The notes beneath the pieces are model-generated. The model had not been told where the DNA came from, did not search any database, and saw only the letters and a list, made by a program, of their open reading frames with translations. Of a DNA stretch of 64,000 nucleotides, positions 21,705-33,204 are shown piece by piece (within the stretch, counting starts at the first letter, position 1; each line of letters starts with the position of its first letter). Origin of the DNA: Arabidopsis thaliana (taxonomy: Eukaryota; Streptophyta; Magnoliopsida; Brassicales; Brassicaceae); assembly GCF_000001735.4 (NCBI RefSeq), contig NC_003075.7:15377001-15441000 (forward strand), written 5' to 3'. Both the position numbers and the translations under genes were made by a program.

Positions 21705-23802
21705 ACATCAAATGACAAAAATAAATTGACTGGAAGACTGCAAATGGTATCAAATGAATATGTACCCTAAACAGAGAATTGATGGAATATACTGTAGTCA
21801 ATATAGTATTGCGTTTGTATTTTTATGTCATAGAGAACATAAAAAGCATGGCATATACCTATAACACAAACGATTACTCTTAGTGAATAATTTAAGACGA
21901 CAATCCGGAAACCTCACATTTAATCGAACCGTGGAGAATATAGTCAATCCAATCGAAACCAAATTTCGGTTCTGAGATGAGAATGCTTTTTATTGTTTGA
22001 TCGTTGAGATATGAATGTTTAACGTCAAACGACTAATAGTAAAGGTTTAATGTTGAAAAATAATAGAAAGATAATTATAGACAGGCGTGAGCATAAGGCA
22101 TCATAAACAAATGATGGTGAACACTGACTATGGGTCCAAACCTCCATAATTGCAACCTTGTGCTTCTTCTCTTCCTTTTCTCCTTTCTTCATAAATTTCT
22201 TTATAATTTCCTACTCTTTTTTTTTTAACTTCTTTTACCTTTTTATAAGTAGACGAAAATTAGTTTTTACCCTTAGTTTTATTTGTGTAAAACTTACTTG
22301 AATTATTTGGAATGTACAAATAGTTTCCGCAGAATAACTTTGGTCGTTTTCAGGTCTATCTTTATCTTATTGTTTTCTTCTTGAACATCATGAAATAAAA
22401 TGATAGAAGACTCCACCAATATGGAGAAGACTCAATTGGATGTTTTGTAATAGTGGTGTGAGTTTCGTAATAGTAAGCTGTATTTGCCAAATGACGAAAT
22501 GTTATCATATGGGTTTGAGGAATAAGTACACAAACCCTATTATCCAAGTAAAAAATAACGTGGCCATTTGTTTTATTTTGCACAAAACAATGTATATATA
22601 TAATGTACGTATCTATTAAATTTGTAGCTCTAATTAATATTTACGAGTGAGAGAGTTGATTCTAATGACGTTACATACCAAACTTATGCAAAATCTCATT
22701 TAAGTCATTGAATTTCTATCTTTTTGTTATTGAAAAATTGGAAAGTGAAGATTTTAGATATTTAATTGTTAGTCATGAGTTATGGCTTATGGACGAGCCG
22801 TTAGATATGTTTCTAAGTAGTGGATACTTGAACTGAAGCTTTTAGTAGTAGTACTTTGAATGTTTTATCAGAATTGATTAGAAAGTAAACGATGATCAGC
22901 CTAATTTAAAGACGAAAATGTTGATTTATAAATAAAATGTGTGCAGTTGGTGAGGAGAGAAAAAAAAGTTTGTCGTCCAGGTTTTATGCTCATAAAGCAA
23001 CACATGAGTGTTTCTACCTAACAGCCTATGTCAATACACTTACTTTTCTGGGCCATTAAGTGGACTCACCTAATTTTTTCATATTTATAACGTTACGATC
23101 TTATTTTATGCCAATCAACGTTTTTTAAAGACATGCGAATCACCAATTGTCTCATAGAATCAACTTGCTATTATTTTGTAGTTGACTAAAAAATTACTAT
23201 TTCTTTCCTTAAACTTTTATTTGGCACTTGACAGTAAGTAATCAAGACCACATTGCCGATTCAAAATAATCACACCGTTCGAAATTTTCAAATTGAGTTT
23301 TCTTGTTAGAGAATTTACCCTAAAACTAAATCAAAACCAAACTGAATAAATTCCATAAACAATTGGAATTTTCTATTTTTCATTAAGACTGGAAATATAA
23401 AAACGTAATCAAAGTCATATCAAAAGACTGCAAAACCGGATTTGTAGTCTTTGAATGCCATGCATGATGATGCTCTACACATCTTTTAGGATATGGCCCA
23501 AAAATATTAATACGCAAAAGAAGCCCACAATAATGGCCCTACTTTTAAGCGACATAACACAGAGAAATGTAGAGGATTCGGTGATCTAAATTATACGCAT
23601 GCATTTGCTACACAAGACTACTCTATTCCTCCCATTTTATTCTTCTGCTTGCTCTAGTAGTTGACATAAGCCATTCTTGGACACGTTATGTTATTTTATT
23701 ACAAGTAAATAAGAAGTTCCAACAAGAGCATGAAGCAAGAACAAAATTACAAAAGCAAAAAAAGAAGAAGAAGATAAACCCTTTAATTCTTCCCTTGAAA
23801 TT
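21705..23802. other. gene-free AT-rich interval right of the element
   Basis: No coding or RNA gene seen. The right edge, from about 23690, is probably the 3' untranslated region of the small membrane-protein gene. Confidence 0.5.
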
Positions 23803-24105
23803 TTACTTTCTTGGATGTGTATCTTCAGGTTTAGCCGTCCCTGTGGCAGCCTTAGCTACATCAGTGGCAGTGGCTTCCGGCTTCTTCTTAGCATACATAA
23901 CAGTGTACATGATGGCCCCCGAGATAGCTAATCCGGCTAGAGCCATCGTCGTGTAACTGTATGGCAAGTTACGGCGTTGATGAAGAACACCACCTGGATT
24001 ACTTCCTGGCGGCCTCTTTGATGACTCAACGCCGGCAGCTTTTACTCCCTCCGAGCTCATCTTCGTCGTATCTGCTGTTTTTCTCCAGTCTTCTTCTCCG
24101 GCCAT
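23803..24105 (-). CDS. small single-pass membrane protein of unknown function
   Basis: Intronless frame of 100 residues starting MAGEEDWRKTADTTKM. The first 50 residues are hydrophilic. A hydrophobic segment at about residues 52-70 (TTMALAGLAISGAIMYTVMY) looks like one transmembrane helix, followed by a basic KKK and an Ala/Thr-rich tail. No signal peptide precedes the helix, so a tail-anchored-like topology is possible. Amino-acid composition and a promoter-like upstream region support a real gene, which I match by order to At4g31830. I know no established function. An inverted GACAC/GTGTC motif with an ACGT core lies about 100 bp upstream, a possible bZIP/ABA-response site. Confidence 0.8.
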   Translation of the reverse strand: MAGEEDWRKTADTTKMSSEGVKAAGVESSKRPPGSNPGGVLHQRRNLPYSYTTMALAGLAISGAIMYTVMYAKKKPEATATDVAKAATGTAKPEDTHPRK

Positions 24106-24202
24106 GCTTATGCCTTCTTCAGTATTTTTTTGGTTGGGACTATACTAATCATGGAAAATTCAGCTTTAGCTATAGGTTTTTGGATATAGTAAGAGTCACG
24201 AA

Positions 24203-24215
24203 GACACGTAGTGTC
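24203..24215. promoter_or_regulatory. ACGT-core inverted motif upstream of the small membrane-protein gene
   Basis: GACACGTAGTGTC: 5-bp inverted arms around GTA, including ACACGT. ACGT cores are bound by bZIP factors, including ABA-responsive ones. Confidence 0.4.
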
Positions 24216-24403
24216 GTTGGAGTTTGTTAATGTGTTCAATAAGGGACACCTAGCTGATTCTCTTTATTTTCTGTAATAAACATATTAGGCAGGTGTCATG
24301 CCTTAGAATCGTAACTAAGCCAGGTGCCAAATTGGGTCTGGACTTTTAACTATAATCAAAATTTATGCCCAAAGTTGGAGGTTTTTGTCTTCTGCTTCTC
24401 ATA

Positions 24404-24455
24404 TGGGCTTTAGGCGATATGTCTTTTATTCATCTTTTATCAACTTCAAGGCCCA
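24404..24455. promoter_or_regulatory. site II motifs between two divergent genes
   Basis: TGGGCT at 24404 (plus) and GGCCCA at 24450 (TGGGCC on minus) sit between the small membrane-protein gene and ENODL15. They could serve either promoter. Confidence 0.4.
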
Positions 24456-24590
24456 ATAAACCCAGTTCCCACTAGCAAACAAAAAGTAAAGTACAAAAAC
24501 AAAAAACAGAAACAGCTTAGCTTGACCAGTCTTCCTAGAAGACCGTGAAATCACTTTCTCTATCAGAGTTCAAGTTTTGTCGCTCAATCC

Positions 24591-24681
24591 TAACCGTTAC
24601 GTTGCCTTTATCATCTCTCCAACGGATACATTAACATTTACCATTTTTTCCTTTTAATTTTTCGTAATTCCTAAACGGCTA
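24591..24681 (+). promoter_or_regulatory. MSA-like (AACGG) element cluster upstream of ENODL15
   Basis: Three AACGG cores occur in 91 bp: AACGGTTA on the minus strand at 24591-24598, TCCAACGG at 24618-24625 and AACGGCTA at 24674-24681. The M-phase activator consensus is YCYAACGGYYA, bound by three-repeat MYB factors. Two cores keep the YYA side. Confidence 0.5.
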
Positions 24682-24701
24682 GTTTCCAAGTCCTCTACCT
24701 T

Positions 24702-24709
24702 TATATAAA
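24702..24709 (+). promoter_or_regulatory. TATA box of ENODL15
   Basis: TATATAAA lies 96 bp before the ENODL15 start codon, with a CA-rich leader between. Confidence 0.7.
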
Positions 24710-24797
24710 CCACACAAGATCCACACTCTCTCCATCCTCAACACACTTTAAAACACATTACACACTCTAATACTTTTAAGGTTTTAGATTCTAATCA

Positions 24798-25426
24798 ATG
24801 GCTTCTTCTTCTCTTTTGGTCACCATCTTCCTCTGCATCTCTGTCTTCTTCTTTTCGTCCGTGAATGCAAATGAGGTTACCGTCGGTGGAAAATCCGGTG
24901 ACTGGAAGATCCCTCCTTCCTCTTCTTTCTCCTTTAACGAATGGGCTCAAAAGGCTCGCTTCAAAGTCGGCGACTTTATCGGTAAATCCATAATTTTCAA
25001 CTTTTTTTTTTCAATTAGACATTTTGTGTGATCTTCAATATACTCTGTTTCTGACATCGTCACATGTTTATTACAGTATTCAAGTACGAAGCCGGTAAAG
25101 ACTCGGTTTTGCAAGTGACACGAGAAGCATACGAGAAATGCAACACCACTAGCCCTAAAGCCAGCTACACCGACGGGAACACAAAGGTGAAGCTTGACCA
25201 AGCTGGTCCGGTCTACTTCGTCAGTGGAACAGAGGGTCATTGTCAAAAGGGTCAGAAGCTACGCCTAGTCGTCATCACTCCTCGTAACTCTGCTTTCTCT
25301 CCAGGTCCTTCGCCATCTGAGTTCGACGGTCCAGCCGTAGCTCCTACTAGTGGTGCCGCTAAGCTCGCCGGCGGATTTAGTGTCGTATTTGGGCTTGTTC
25401 TTGGATTATGGGCCTTCTTCTTTTAA
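24798..25426 (+). CDS. ENODL15: early nodulin-like protein (phytocyanin-fold, GPI-anchored)
   Basis: Two exons, 24798-24981 and 25077-25426, give 177 residues. Residues 1-24 form a signal peptide (cleavage likely after SVNA). The plastocyanin-like domain runs from NEVTVGGKSGDWKIP to about residue 125, with the paired cysteines of KCNTTSP and GHC. The position after FKYEAG, where blue-copper phytocyanins have histidine, is not histidine, so copper is probably not bound. A Pro/Ser-rich linker (SPGPSPSEFDGP) leads to a small-residue omega site and a C-terminal hydrophobic tail, the pattern of a GPI signal. It should sit on the outer plasma membrane as an arabinogalactan-like glycoprotein. The single intron after the conserved GDFI is typical of the family. 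Corresponds to At4g31840. Confidence 0.93.
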
Positions 25427-26019
25427 AAGACAATTAGTCTTAATTCTATTTATTAATTTTGGAATATAAAGTAGAAATCTTTGTTATTTACTACATTAAA
25501 TTTATTTTAATCTAAATTGTTCTTCCTCTTTTTCAATTCTGGATAAATTAGTTGGATCTATCAACAATCAACAAAGAAAACAAAACAAAAGTGAATGAGA
25601 ATTTTGAATTTAGTACCCAAAAAGGTAATTTACAGCAACACAAAGAAACCTGGACTGTCGTGAAAAGAGGCCTAAAAATGGGCCTGAATTGGGCCTAAAG
25701 ATATTTTGGGAGGGAAGCAAAACGGTAAGGATCGAGTGGAGCGAGTCTGATTTTATCCTCTCGGCAAGTTTTTTATTATTCTGCTTCGAAAATTCTTTCA
25801 TCAAAAATCTCCGGTTCACCGAAATCGACTCCCTCGCGCTCTTTTCAGCCGGTGAACGGAGACGAATCAAAATGCTCATAGCTATTCAGCACGTGTTTGT
25901 GTTTTGTTAGTTATATCTGCGCCACTTGAAATGTGATGAATCATCATCGTTAATCTCTGTTTTCGTTTCAATTTTTGCCGGAGAATTGAATTGTTTTGCT
26001 TGCTTGGCTTATCTCTAGA
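25427..26019. other. ENODL15 3' region and PGR3 promoter/leader
   Basis: ENODL15 3' untranslated region at the left, then two TGGGCC site II motifs at 25679-25684 and 25690-25695, about 330 bp upstream of the PGR3 start. No separate gene. Confidence 0.5.
25679..25695 (+). promoter_or_regulatory. paired site II elements upstream of PGR3
   Basis: TGGGCC at 25679 and 25690. Such elements are common in promoters of organelle gene-expression factors. Confidence 0.5.
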
Positions 26020-29000
26020 ATGGTCGCGTTACTCTGCTCTGCGAGTTTGTGTGGTGATATATCAGTTGGTGATGCTTGTCTTGTTAGTAACATCAAAGCA
26101 AAATGTCGCGATAATTTGGTTACTGGAGGATTAAAGTTCCACGCTTTGAAGATTGGGTCTCGGAAGAAACACTGGAGAAGGAAGAGTATGAGATGTAGTG
26201 TAGTCTCCATGAAAAGTTCTGACTTTTCGGGTTCTATGATAAGAAAGAGCTCAAAACCTGATTTGTCATCGAGTGAAGAAGTAACGAGGGGTTTAAAGTC
26301 GTTTCCTGATACTGATTCTTCATTTTCGTATTTCAAATCAGTGGCTGGGAATTTGAATTTAGTTCACACTACTGAGACTTGTAACTACATGCTTGAAGCT
26401 TTGAGGGTTGATGGTAAACTTGAGGAAATGGCTTATGTGTTTGATTTGATGCAGAAAAGAATCATAAAGAGGGATACTAATACTTACTTGACTATCTTCA
26501 AGAGTCTTTCTGTGAAAGGTGGATTGAAGCAAGCACCTTATGCACTTCGGAAGATGAGAGAATTTGGTTTTGTGTTGAATGCATATTCATACAATGGGTT
26601 GATTCATCTTCTGCTTAAGTCTAGGTTTTGCACAGAGGCAATGGAGGTTTATAGAAGAATGATCTTGGAAGGTTTTAGACCTAGTTTGCAGACTTACTCT
26701 TCACTTATGGTAGGTTTGGGGAAAAGAAGGGATATTGATTCTGTGATGGGTTTACTTAAAGAGATGGAGACTTTGGGGTTAAAGCCGAATGTTTACACCT
26801 TTACGATATGTATTCGGGTGCTTGGTAGGGCAGGGAAGATTAATGAAGCATATGAAATACTGAAGCGGATGGATGATGAAGGATGTGGACCTGATGTAGT
26901 TACTTACACTGTTCTTATTGATGCTCTGTGTACTGCTAGGAAGCTCGATTGTGCGAAGGAGGTTTTCGAAAAGATGAAAACAGGAAGACACAAACCAGAT
27001 CGTGTAACTTACATTACTTTGCTGGACAGGTTTAGTGATAACAGAGATCTGGATTCAGTGAAGCAGTTTTGGAGTGAAATGGAGAAGGATGGTCATGTAC
27101 CTGATGTTGTAACCTTTACCATTCTCGTGGATGCTCTGTGCAAAGCTGGGAATTTTGGTGAAGCATTTGATACATTGGATGTGATGAGGGACCAAGGTAT
27201 CTTACCGAACCTTCATACATATAACACATTGATTTGCGGTCTTCTAAGAGTCCACCGGTTGGATGATGCACTTGAACTGTTTGGTAATATGGAGTCTCTG
27301 GGCGTGAAGCCCACTGCCTATACGTACATAGTTTTCATTGATTACTATGGAAAGTCTGGAGATTCCGTCAGTGCTCTTGAGACTTTTGAGAAGATGAAAA
27401 CCAAAGGAATAGCTCCGAACATTGTAGCCTGTAATGCGTCTCTCTACAGTCTAGCTAAAGCGGGAAGGGACCGAGAAGCGAAACAAATCTTCTATGGCTT
27501 GAAAGACATAGGACTGGTCCCTGATTCAGTAACTTATAACATGATGATGAAGTGCTACAGTAAGGTTGGGGAGATAGATGAAGCCATCAAGCTGCTTTCT
27601 GAGATGATGGAGAATGGTTGTGAACCTGATGTTATTGTTGTTAATTCTTTGATCAATACACTTTACAAAGCTGATAGAGTAGATGAGGCGTGGAAGATGT
27701 TTATGAGAATGAAGGAAATGAAGCTGAAGCCTACAGTTGTGACTTACAACACATTGCTCGCAGGTCTAGGCAAAAATGGAAAAATTCAAGAGGCCATTGA
27801 GTTGTTCGAGGGGATGGTGCAGAAAGGTTGTCCACCTAACACAATTACTTTCAACACTCTCTTTGATTGCCTTTGCAAAAATGACGAGGTGACTCTAGCC
27901 TTGAAGATGTTGTTCAAGATGATGGACATGGGTTGTGTCCCAGATGTTTTTACTTACAATACGATTATCTTTGGTTTGGTGAAGAATGGTCAAGTCAAAG
28001 AGGCAATGTGTTTCTTCCACCAGATGAAGAAACTGGTTTACCCTGATTTTGTTACACTCTGCACTCTTCTCCCAGGTGTTGTCAAGGCCAGTTTAATCGA
28101 AGATGCTTACAAAATCATCACCAACTTTCTTTACAATTGTGCAGACCAACCGGCTAATCTTTTCTGGGAAGACTTGATAGGCTCTATCTTGGCTGAAGCT
28201 GGAATAGACAATGCCGTTTCATTTTCTGAGAGATTGGTAGCTAATGGGATTTGTCGAGATGGTGACTCTATCCTGGTGCCAATAATCAGATATTCTTGTA
28301 AACATAATAACGTCTCAGGTGCTCGAACTTTATTCGAGAAATTCACAAAAGATCTTGGTGTCCAACCCAAACTCCCGACTTATAATCTGCTAATCGGCGG
28401 GCTTCTTGAAGCTGATATGATTGAAATAGCACAGGACGTGTTCCTACAGGTGAAGAGCACTGGTTGCATCCCAGATGTGGCGACCTACAACTTCTTGCTT
28501 GATGCTTATGGAAAATCAGGAAAAATCGACGAACTGTTTGAGCTATACAAAGAAATGTCTACCCATGAGTGCGAAGCAAACACAATTACTCACAACATTG
28601 TCATCTCCGGGCTTGTGAAGGCAGGAAATGTGGACGATGCTCTTGATTTATACTACGACCTTATGAGTGATCGGGACTTCTCCCCAACTGCCTGCACGTA
28701 TGGTCCCCTTATCGATGGCCTCTCTAAGTCAGGAAGACTATATGAAGCAAAACAACTCTTTGAAGGAATGTTGGACTACGGTTGCAGGCCAAACTGTGCT
28801 ATCTACAACATTCTCATTAACGGGTTTGGAAAAGCAGGTGAGGCTGATGCAGCGTGTGCATTGTTCAAAAGGATGGTAAAAGAAGGAGTAAGACCGGATC
28901 TCAAGACTTACTCGGTTCTAGTAGATTGCCTTTGTATGGTCGGAAGAGTTGATGAAGGCTTGCATTACTTCAAGGAGCTGAAGGAATCAGGCCTCAATCC

Positions 29001-29358
29001 CGATGTAGTATGTTACAATCTCATAATCAATGGACTTGGGAAATCTCATAGACTTGAAGAAGCTCTTGTGCTTTTCAACGAGATGAAGACCAGCAGAGGA
29101 ATCACCCCTGATCTCTACACTTACAACTCCTTGATTCTAAACTTGGGTATCGCCGGGATGGTGGAAGAAGCTGGGAAGATTTACAATGAGATTCAAAGAG
29201 CAGGTCTTGAACCGAATGTTTTTACATTTAACGCTCTGATCCGCGGATACAGTTTGTCTGGAAAACCTGAGCACGCTTACGCTGTGTACCAGACAATGGT
29301 GACCGGTGGTTTTAGCCCCAACACAGGAACATACGAACAGCTCCCCAATAGAGCTTGA
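26020..29358 (+). CDS. PGR3: plastid pentatricopeptide repeat protein, P class
   Basis: A single uninterrupted frame of 1,112 residues, typical of intronless P-class PPR genes. The start [11 protein letters not shown] is preferred over the in-frame ATG at 25996 because the resulting length matches the known protein. The N-terminal ~90 residues are Ser/Arg/Lys-rich and fit a plastid transit peptide. From about residue 110 to the end there are over 25 tandem 35-residue repeats of the form VTYNTLI-X-GL-X-K-X-G-X-X-X-EA-X-X-LF-X-M. No E, DYW or other C-terminal editing domain is present. Known role of PGR3 (At4g31850): binds the 5' region of petL RNA, stabilising it and aiding its translation, and supports ndhA expression. 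It thus affects cytochrome b6f and NDH-dependent electron flow. The gene converges with the PP2C gene, whose stop codon is 330 bp away. Confidence 0.95.
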
Positions 29359-29684
29359 CATTTTACGCAGCTAATACAAGTAGAGCTCTACACTAAGTGA
29401 AGCTTTATGTCCATGTGAAGTGTACAAAACATAACGTTGTGTAAATGTCTTATTGTTTTGTTTATTTACATGATGATATGTTCTTTTAAGGCCAACAACA
29501 TTTTTACACCAATTATTCCTTTCTACATTATGGGAGCTCATGAGACAAAAGTCTGCACACGGAGGAAATGGTGATATACTGAAATCAACGTCAGGTTGAG
29601 ATATATAACTGTCTTTCAAAATGATTTACAATCTGAACCAAAATACTAGATCTAGAGGGATCTTCCGTGACTCTGAGGATGGGC
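29359..29684. other. convergent 3' ends of PGR3 and the PP2C gene
   Basis: About 325 bp between two opposing stop codons. It must hold both 3' untranslated regions. No gene. Confidence 0.6.
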
Positions 29685-31589
29685 CTAGTTTGATGAGCTC
29701 GGCTCATCGTGGTTTCCTTCTGCCTGGCTTGCTTCTGGTTTTAGTTCGGTCTCTGATGGAGTAGGGTTCTTGAATCGAACCAATATCATGGTCATGTTAT
29801 CACAGCCTTCACCACCTGAAGTGTTTGGAGCCAGACATCTATCGAGAACTTTTTCACATACCACCGAGAGTTTGGTCTCCTGAATGTTACCAATCGAAAG
29901 AAGGAAACTGTAGCATCCAGAAAAGGATAGACTGGAAAAAAAACTGTAATCCAAAGGAAGAAAAATCAAGTTAGCTTACTGAATTCAATTGTTCATGTAT
30001 GAAATCAACGAGTTGTTGGCTTGTCATGCAATCCCTGCAGATAAGAGATGAACCAAGACAGGTGTATCAATATAACTACCAAGAAATGAACTTCAAAACT
30101 TTTTCAAGCTGAAGTTTACCAAATTCCATCGCAGGCAAGAACAAGGAAATCATCATCATCACAGAGTTCAACCTGAAGAGAAAACAGAAAATTGTTACAA
30201 AAGATGTTTCAGGAAAAAGAGAAGTGGTGTCGTTAGACCACTCACAGTGTTAACATCTGGACTAGCGGTAACTATTTGCTTTTCAGATGGCAAAAACTTA
30301 TTCTGCTTGAATTCCATGTCACCTGTCAAGAAACAATGAGTAGCTCCAATCAGAGATTGCATGTAAACAACTATACAAGTTGCATTGTTTAAAGAAGAGG
30401 TTACCGATAGCTCGTGATAGATTTAAGCTTCCATTGACTCGCCCTGCATGTATAAAGCCACCAGCTTTCAATATCCTTTCTTTCTCAGCTTCAAGATCTG
30501 GTTTGTGATCTCTAGAAAGATTATAAGCCTGTAGACAAAGGACACACGTTTTGACAAAAAAATTAAAGACGCCAAAAAGTCTTAATCAAACACTTCAAAA
30601 TGGTATTTTACCTGATTCTTTCTGGATATCACACAACGTGAGTCACCTGCATTTGCAACAAATAGCTGCTTGTCTCTAACAACAGCTACGCATGCCGTGC
30701 TCCCAGAATTAGGTCCAGCAAAATCAGAATGAGGACCCTGTTTTGACAACAAAAGCACAAACCTTAGATCAAACTTTACTGTTGCTTAGTGATAGAAGCA
30801 GTAATGCAGGTAGGGAATATTTACTTCCTCAAACGCCCAAGCATCAGGTTTATTAGCACTGTCCCCACTTCTTGGTGACCATATAAGCCCTTCAATCATC
30901 CCACTGAACTTATTGATTTTGTCACCAAGTACTGCTAACTCTCGCCACCCTCTTTGTCCTTGCATCATCTCATCCATTCTACAATAGCCACAACGACAAG
31001 ACTTCAATGCAGAACTTCAAACAAAAATAGACTCTTTTTGCTGTAAACTTACCTGAAAAATGCTTTTTGAAGAGAAGTCCCTACGTCTCCAGCTGCATAC
31101 GCCTCATCACTAAGAACCTGCTGGTGTAGATACTTGGCACAGAACTTAGAAACAACTTTACCTACAATAGTAGCCAAAATCATTTGAGATTCCATGTACA
31201 ACAAGAACATGAATCACCAAAAAGGTTCAGCTATATCAGTCTACAAGCTCTTAAACCAAGTTTTAAGCCGGAGAAAATACACCAAGAAGACAAATGTTTC
31301 CTTTTTTACCTCCATGACCATCATAGACACCCAAGAAGGAAGTGTTATCATCGAGATCAAGTATTGCAGCATGCTACCAAAGTTATAAAAAAAAAACATT
31401 CTTTGAATCAGTAAGGAAACAAAATCTGACAAAAAGAAGAAAGGTTTAAACTTTTTGATGATAATCACTCACAGCATCTTCCATGGACGCACGCCAACCT
31501 TGCATAGAGGATAAACCATATCTGAGTTTATGATTTTCGCCATCTTCTGAGAACTTGTCTGTTTTTGGAGTACTTAGATATATACCCAT
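29685..31589 (-). CDS. protein phosphatase 2C
   Basis: Ten coding exons on the minus strand, 31589-31473, 31373-31310, 31161-31053, 30978-30825, 30737-30612, 30528-30405, 30322-30246, 30172-30120, 30034-29980 and 29879-29685, give 357 residues. The start is [12 protein letters not shown]; the Gly2 in MGIYLS could allow N-myristoylation (inference). All PP2C metal-site motifs are intact: DGHGG with D57, GDSR near 179-182, DGIWD with D272 and D276, and GCDNMT with D320. It should be an active Mg/Mn-dependent Ser/Thr phosphatase. The C-terminal 35 residues are acidic and Pro/Glu-rich. It is not one of the ABA co-receptor group A enzymes by sequence character. Corresponds to At4g31860 (PP2C 60 in older naming, from memory). 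Specific substrates are unknown to me. Confidence 0.95.
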
Positions 31590-32263
31590 CTCTCTCTGCA
31601 ACGAAAAAATTAGACATTTCTTCATGAATCAAAAAAAGAAACTATTCTTGATTACAAAAACAAAATCAAAAGAGAATTTTGACAATGGACCCCTGTGATC
31701 TTAATCTTTTAGAGCTAATTAAGAAATCAATCTACAAACAGAAACCAAAACAGAGAGGGCTGAATCGATAAGAGTTTTAAACATACCAAGATTTGAAAAC
31801 GTCAAAAGGAAGTAGGTGATGAAGTTGTACGAGAAGCTTGGTTTCCTCACATATCTGGCTGGAGAAAGGAAAGACCTTTGGTAGGAGACAGTTTTGATTA
31901 GAGGAAGACGAAGAAGAAGAAAGTTTTGATTTGGGATCAAATTCAGATTGTCGTAGCCCCAAAAAGAAGAAGAAGAGAAAAAGTCTGTTTTGTTTTGCCT
32001 TAGAAAAGCAACGAAAGTTCTTAAGATTTTGTTCGTGTTCTCTTACTTGCCAGCACAACACACTATTTTTACTTAACACTAATACAATAATGTATTACCT
32101 GACTCTTTATGATTTGTTTTAGCTGTATTGCAATTTTCAACTGTATTATATGTTTCAAAGTCTTATGGAGTAAATTGATATATCAAACACACATACATGT
32201 CTTGTGTCTTCATTAAATTCTGAAAAGTTAAATACATAGTAGATTGTAAGACTATTTGTGGAT

Positions 32264-32298
<35 letters not shown>

Positions 32299-33204
32299 CT
32301 TAAAGATCATAATGTCAAAGTTTCCTAAAATTTCAGTTGTATGAACGGTAACTTACTATTTTTCCTCCACACAAGGGTCCAAGGAGACATGTGCAAGTAA
32401 TAAATGCAACACACATAGGAAGACACACGGCTACCATCTTCCACCATGGCAACAATGCGATATTTGGCAAGATTTGACGGACTCCATACATTACTCTACT
32501 ACCAAATCAAAAGTATTGGTCTCAAGTACACCTAAATCACTTTGCAATTAGCCAGACCACTGTTTCACAACTAAACACGTCTTCACCCAAAAAATCGGTC
32601 TACAAACTTGGGACAGGTAAACTTTAGTAAAACATTCATGAAAATAGTGAGTATACTTGGATCCATATCTCAGGTCTAATCCAAACACTCTTTGTGAGTC
32701 TATGACAAGGGTATATATAACCTCATTTTGGAGTCCCTAATAGCATAATCTCCTTCCAGATTGATTCATCCACCTCTTTTTAGACGTGATGATTTACTCC
32801 GTGTTATCGTATTATCAATCATTTAGATTACTACTACCAAAGAGGGCTCGAGAAATAATATCGTATAGTTGCAACTTTGTTGCATGATAAGCTTTGACTA
32901 GTCTTCATCAAATCCATAGCTTTTGCACCGCTCAGCTTTTCCGTACAGCATTTTTGTCAAATGCCATTTTTACTTCTTTTCAAAATTAGTGAATATAATA
33001 TGGAAAACGTGTTCTCCCTGTGACCTATGGACCTTTTATGGGTGTAATATTTGTGGATATGGAATTTAAAATTTCTTAATGAAGCTGCTATTTAGCGTTA
33101 ATTTTTAAGTAGCTCTCCCTTTTCCTTAGAACGTGTAACACTTTTGTATATGTAGATAATAGTAGAACGAAAAAAAACTCTTTGTAGAGAGATTCTGCTT
33201 CTAT
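31590..33204. other. intergenic region between divergent PP2C and GPX7 genes
   Basis: The left 450 bp contains the PP2C leader and probably a leader intron. The rest is AT-rich with a 30-bp TA microsatellite. No gene seen. The GPX7 promoter should occupy the right end; no clear TATA box was chosen. Confidence 0.5.
32266..32295. repeat. TA dinucleotide microsatellite
   Basis: Fifteen uninterrupted AT units, the longest simple repeat in the window. It is likely to be length-polymorphic. Confidence 0.85.
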
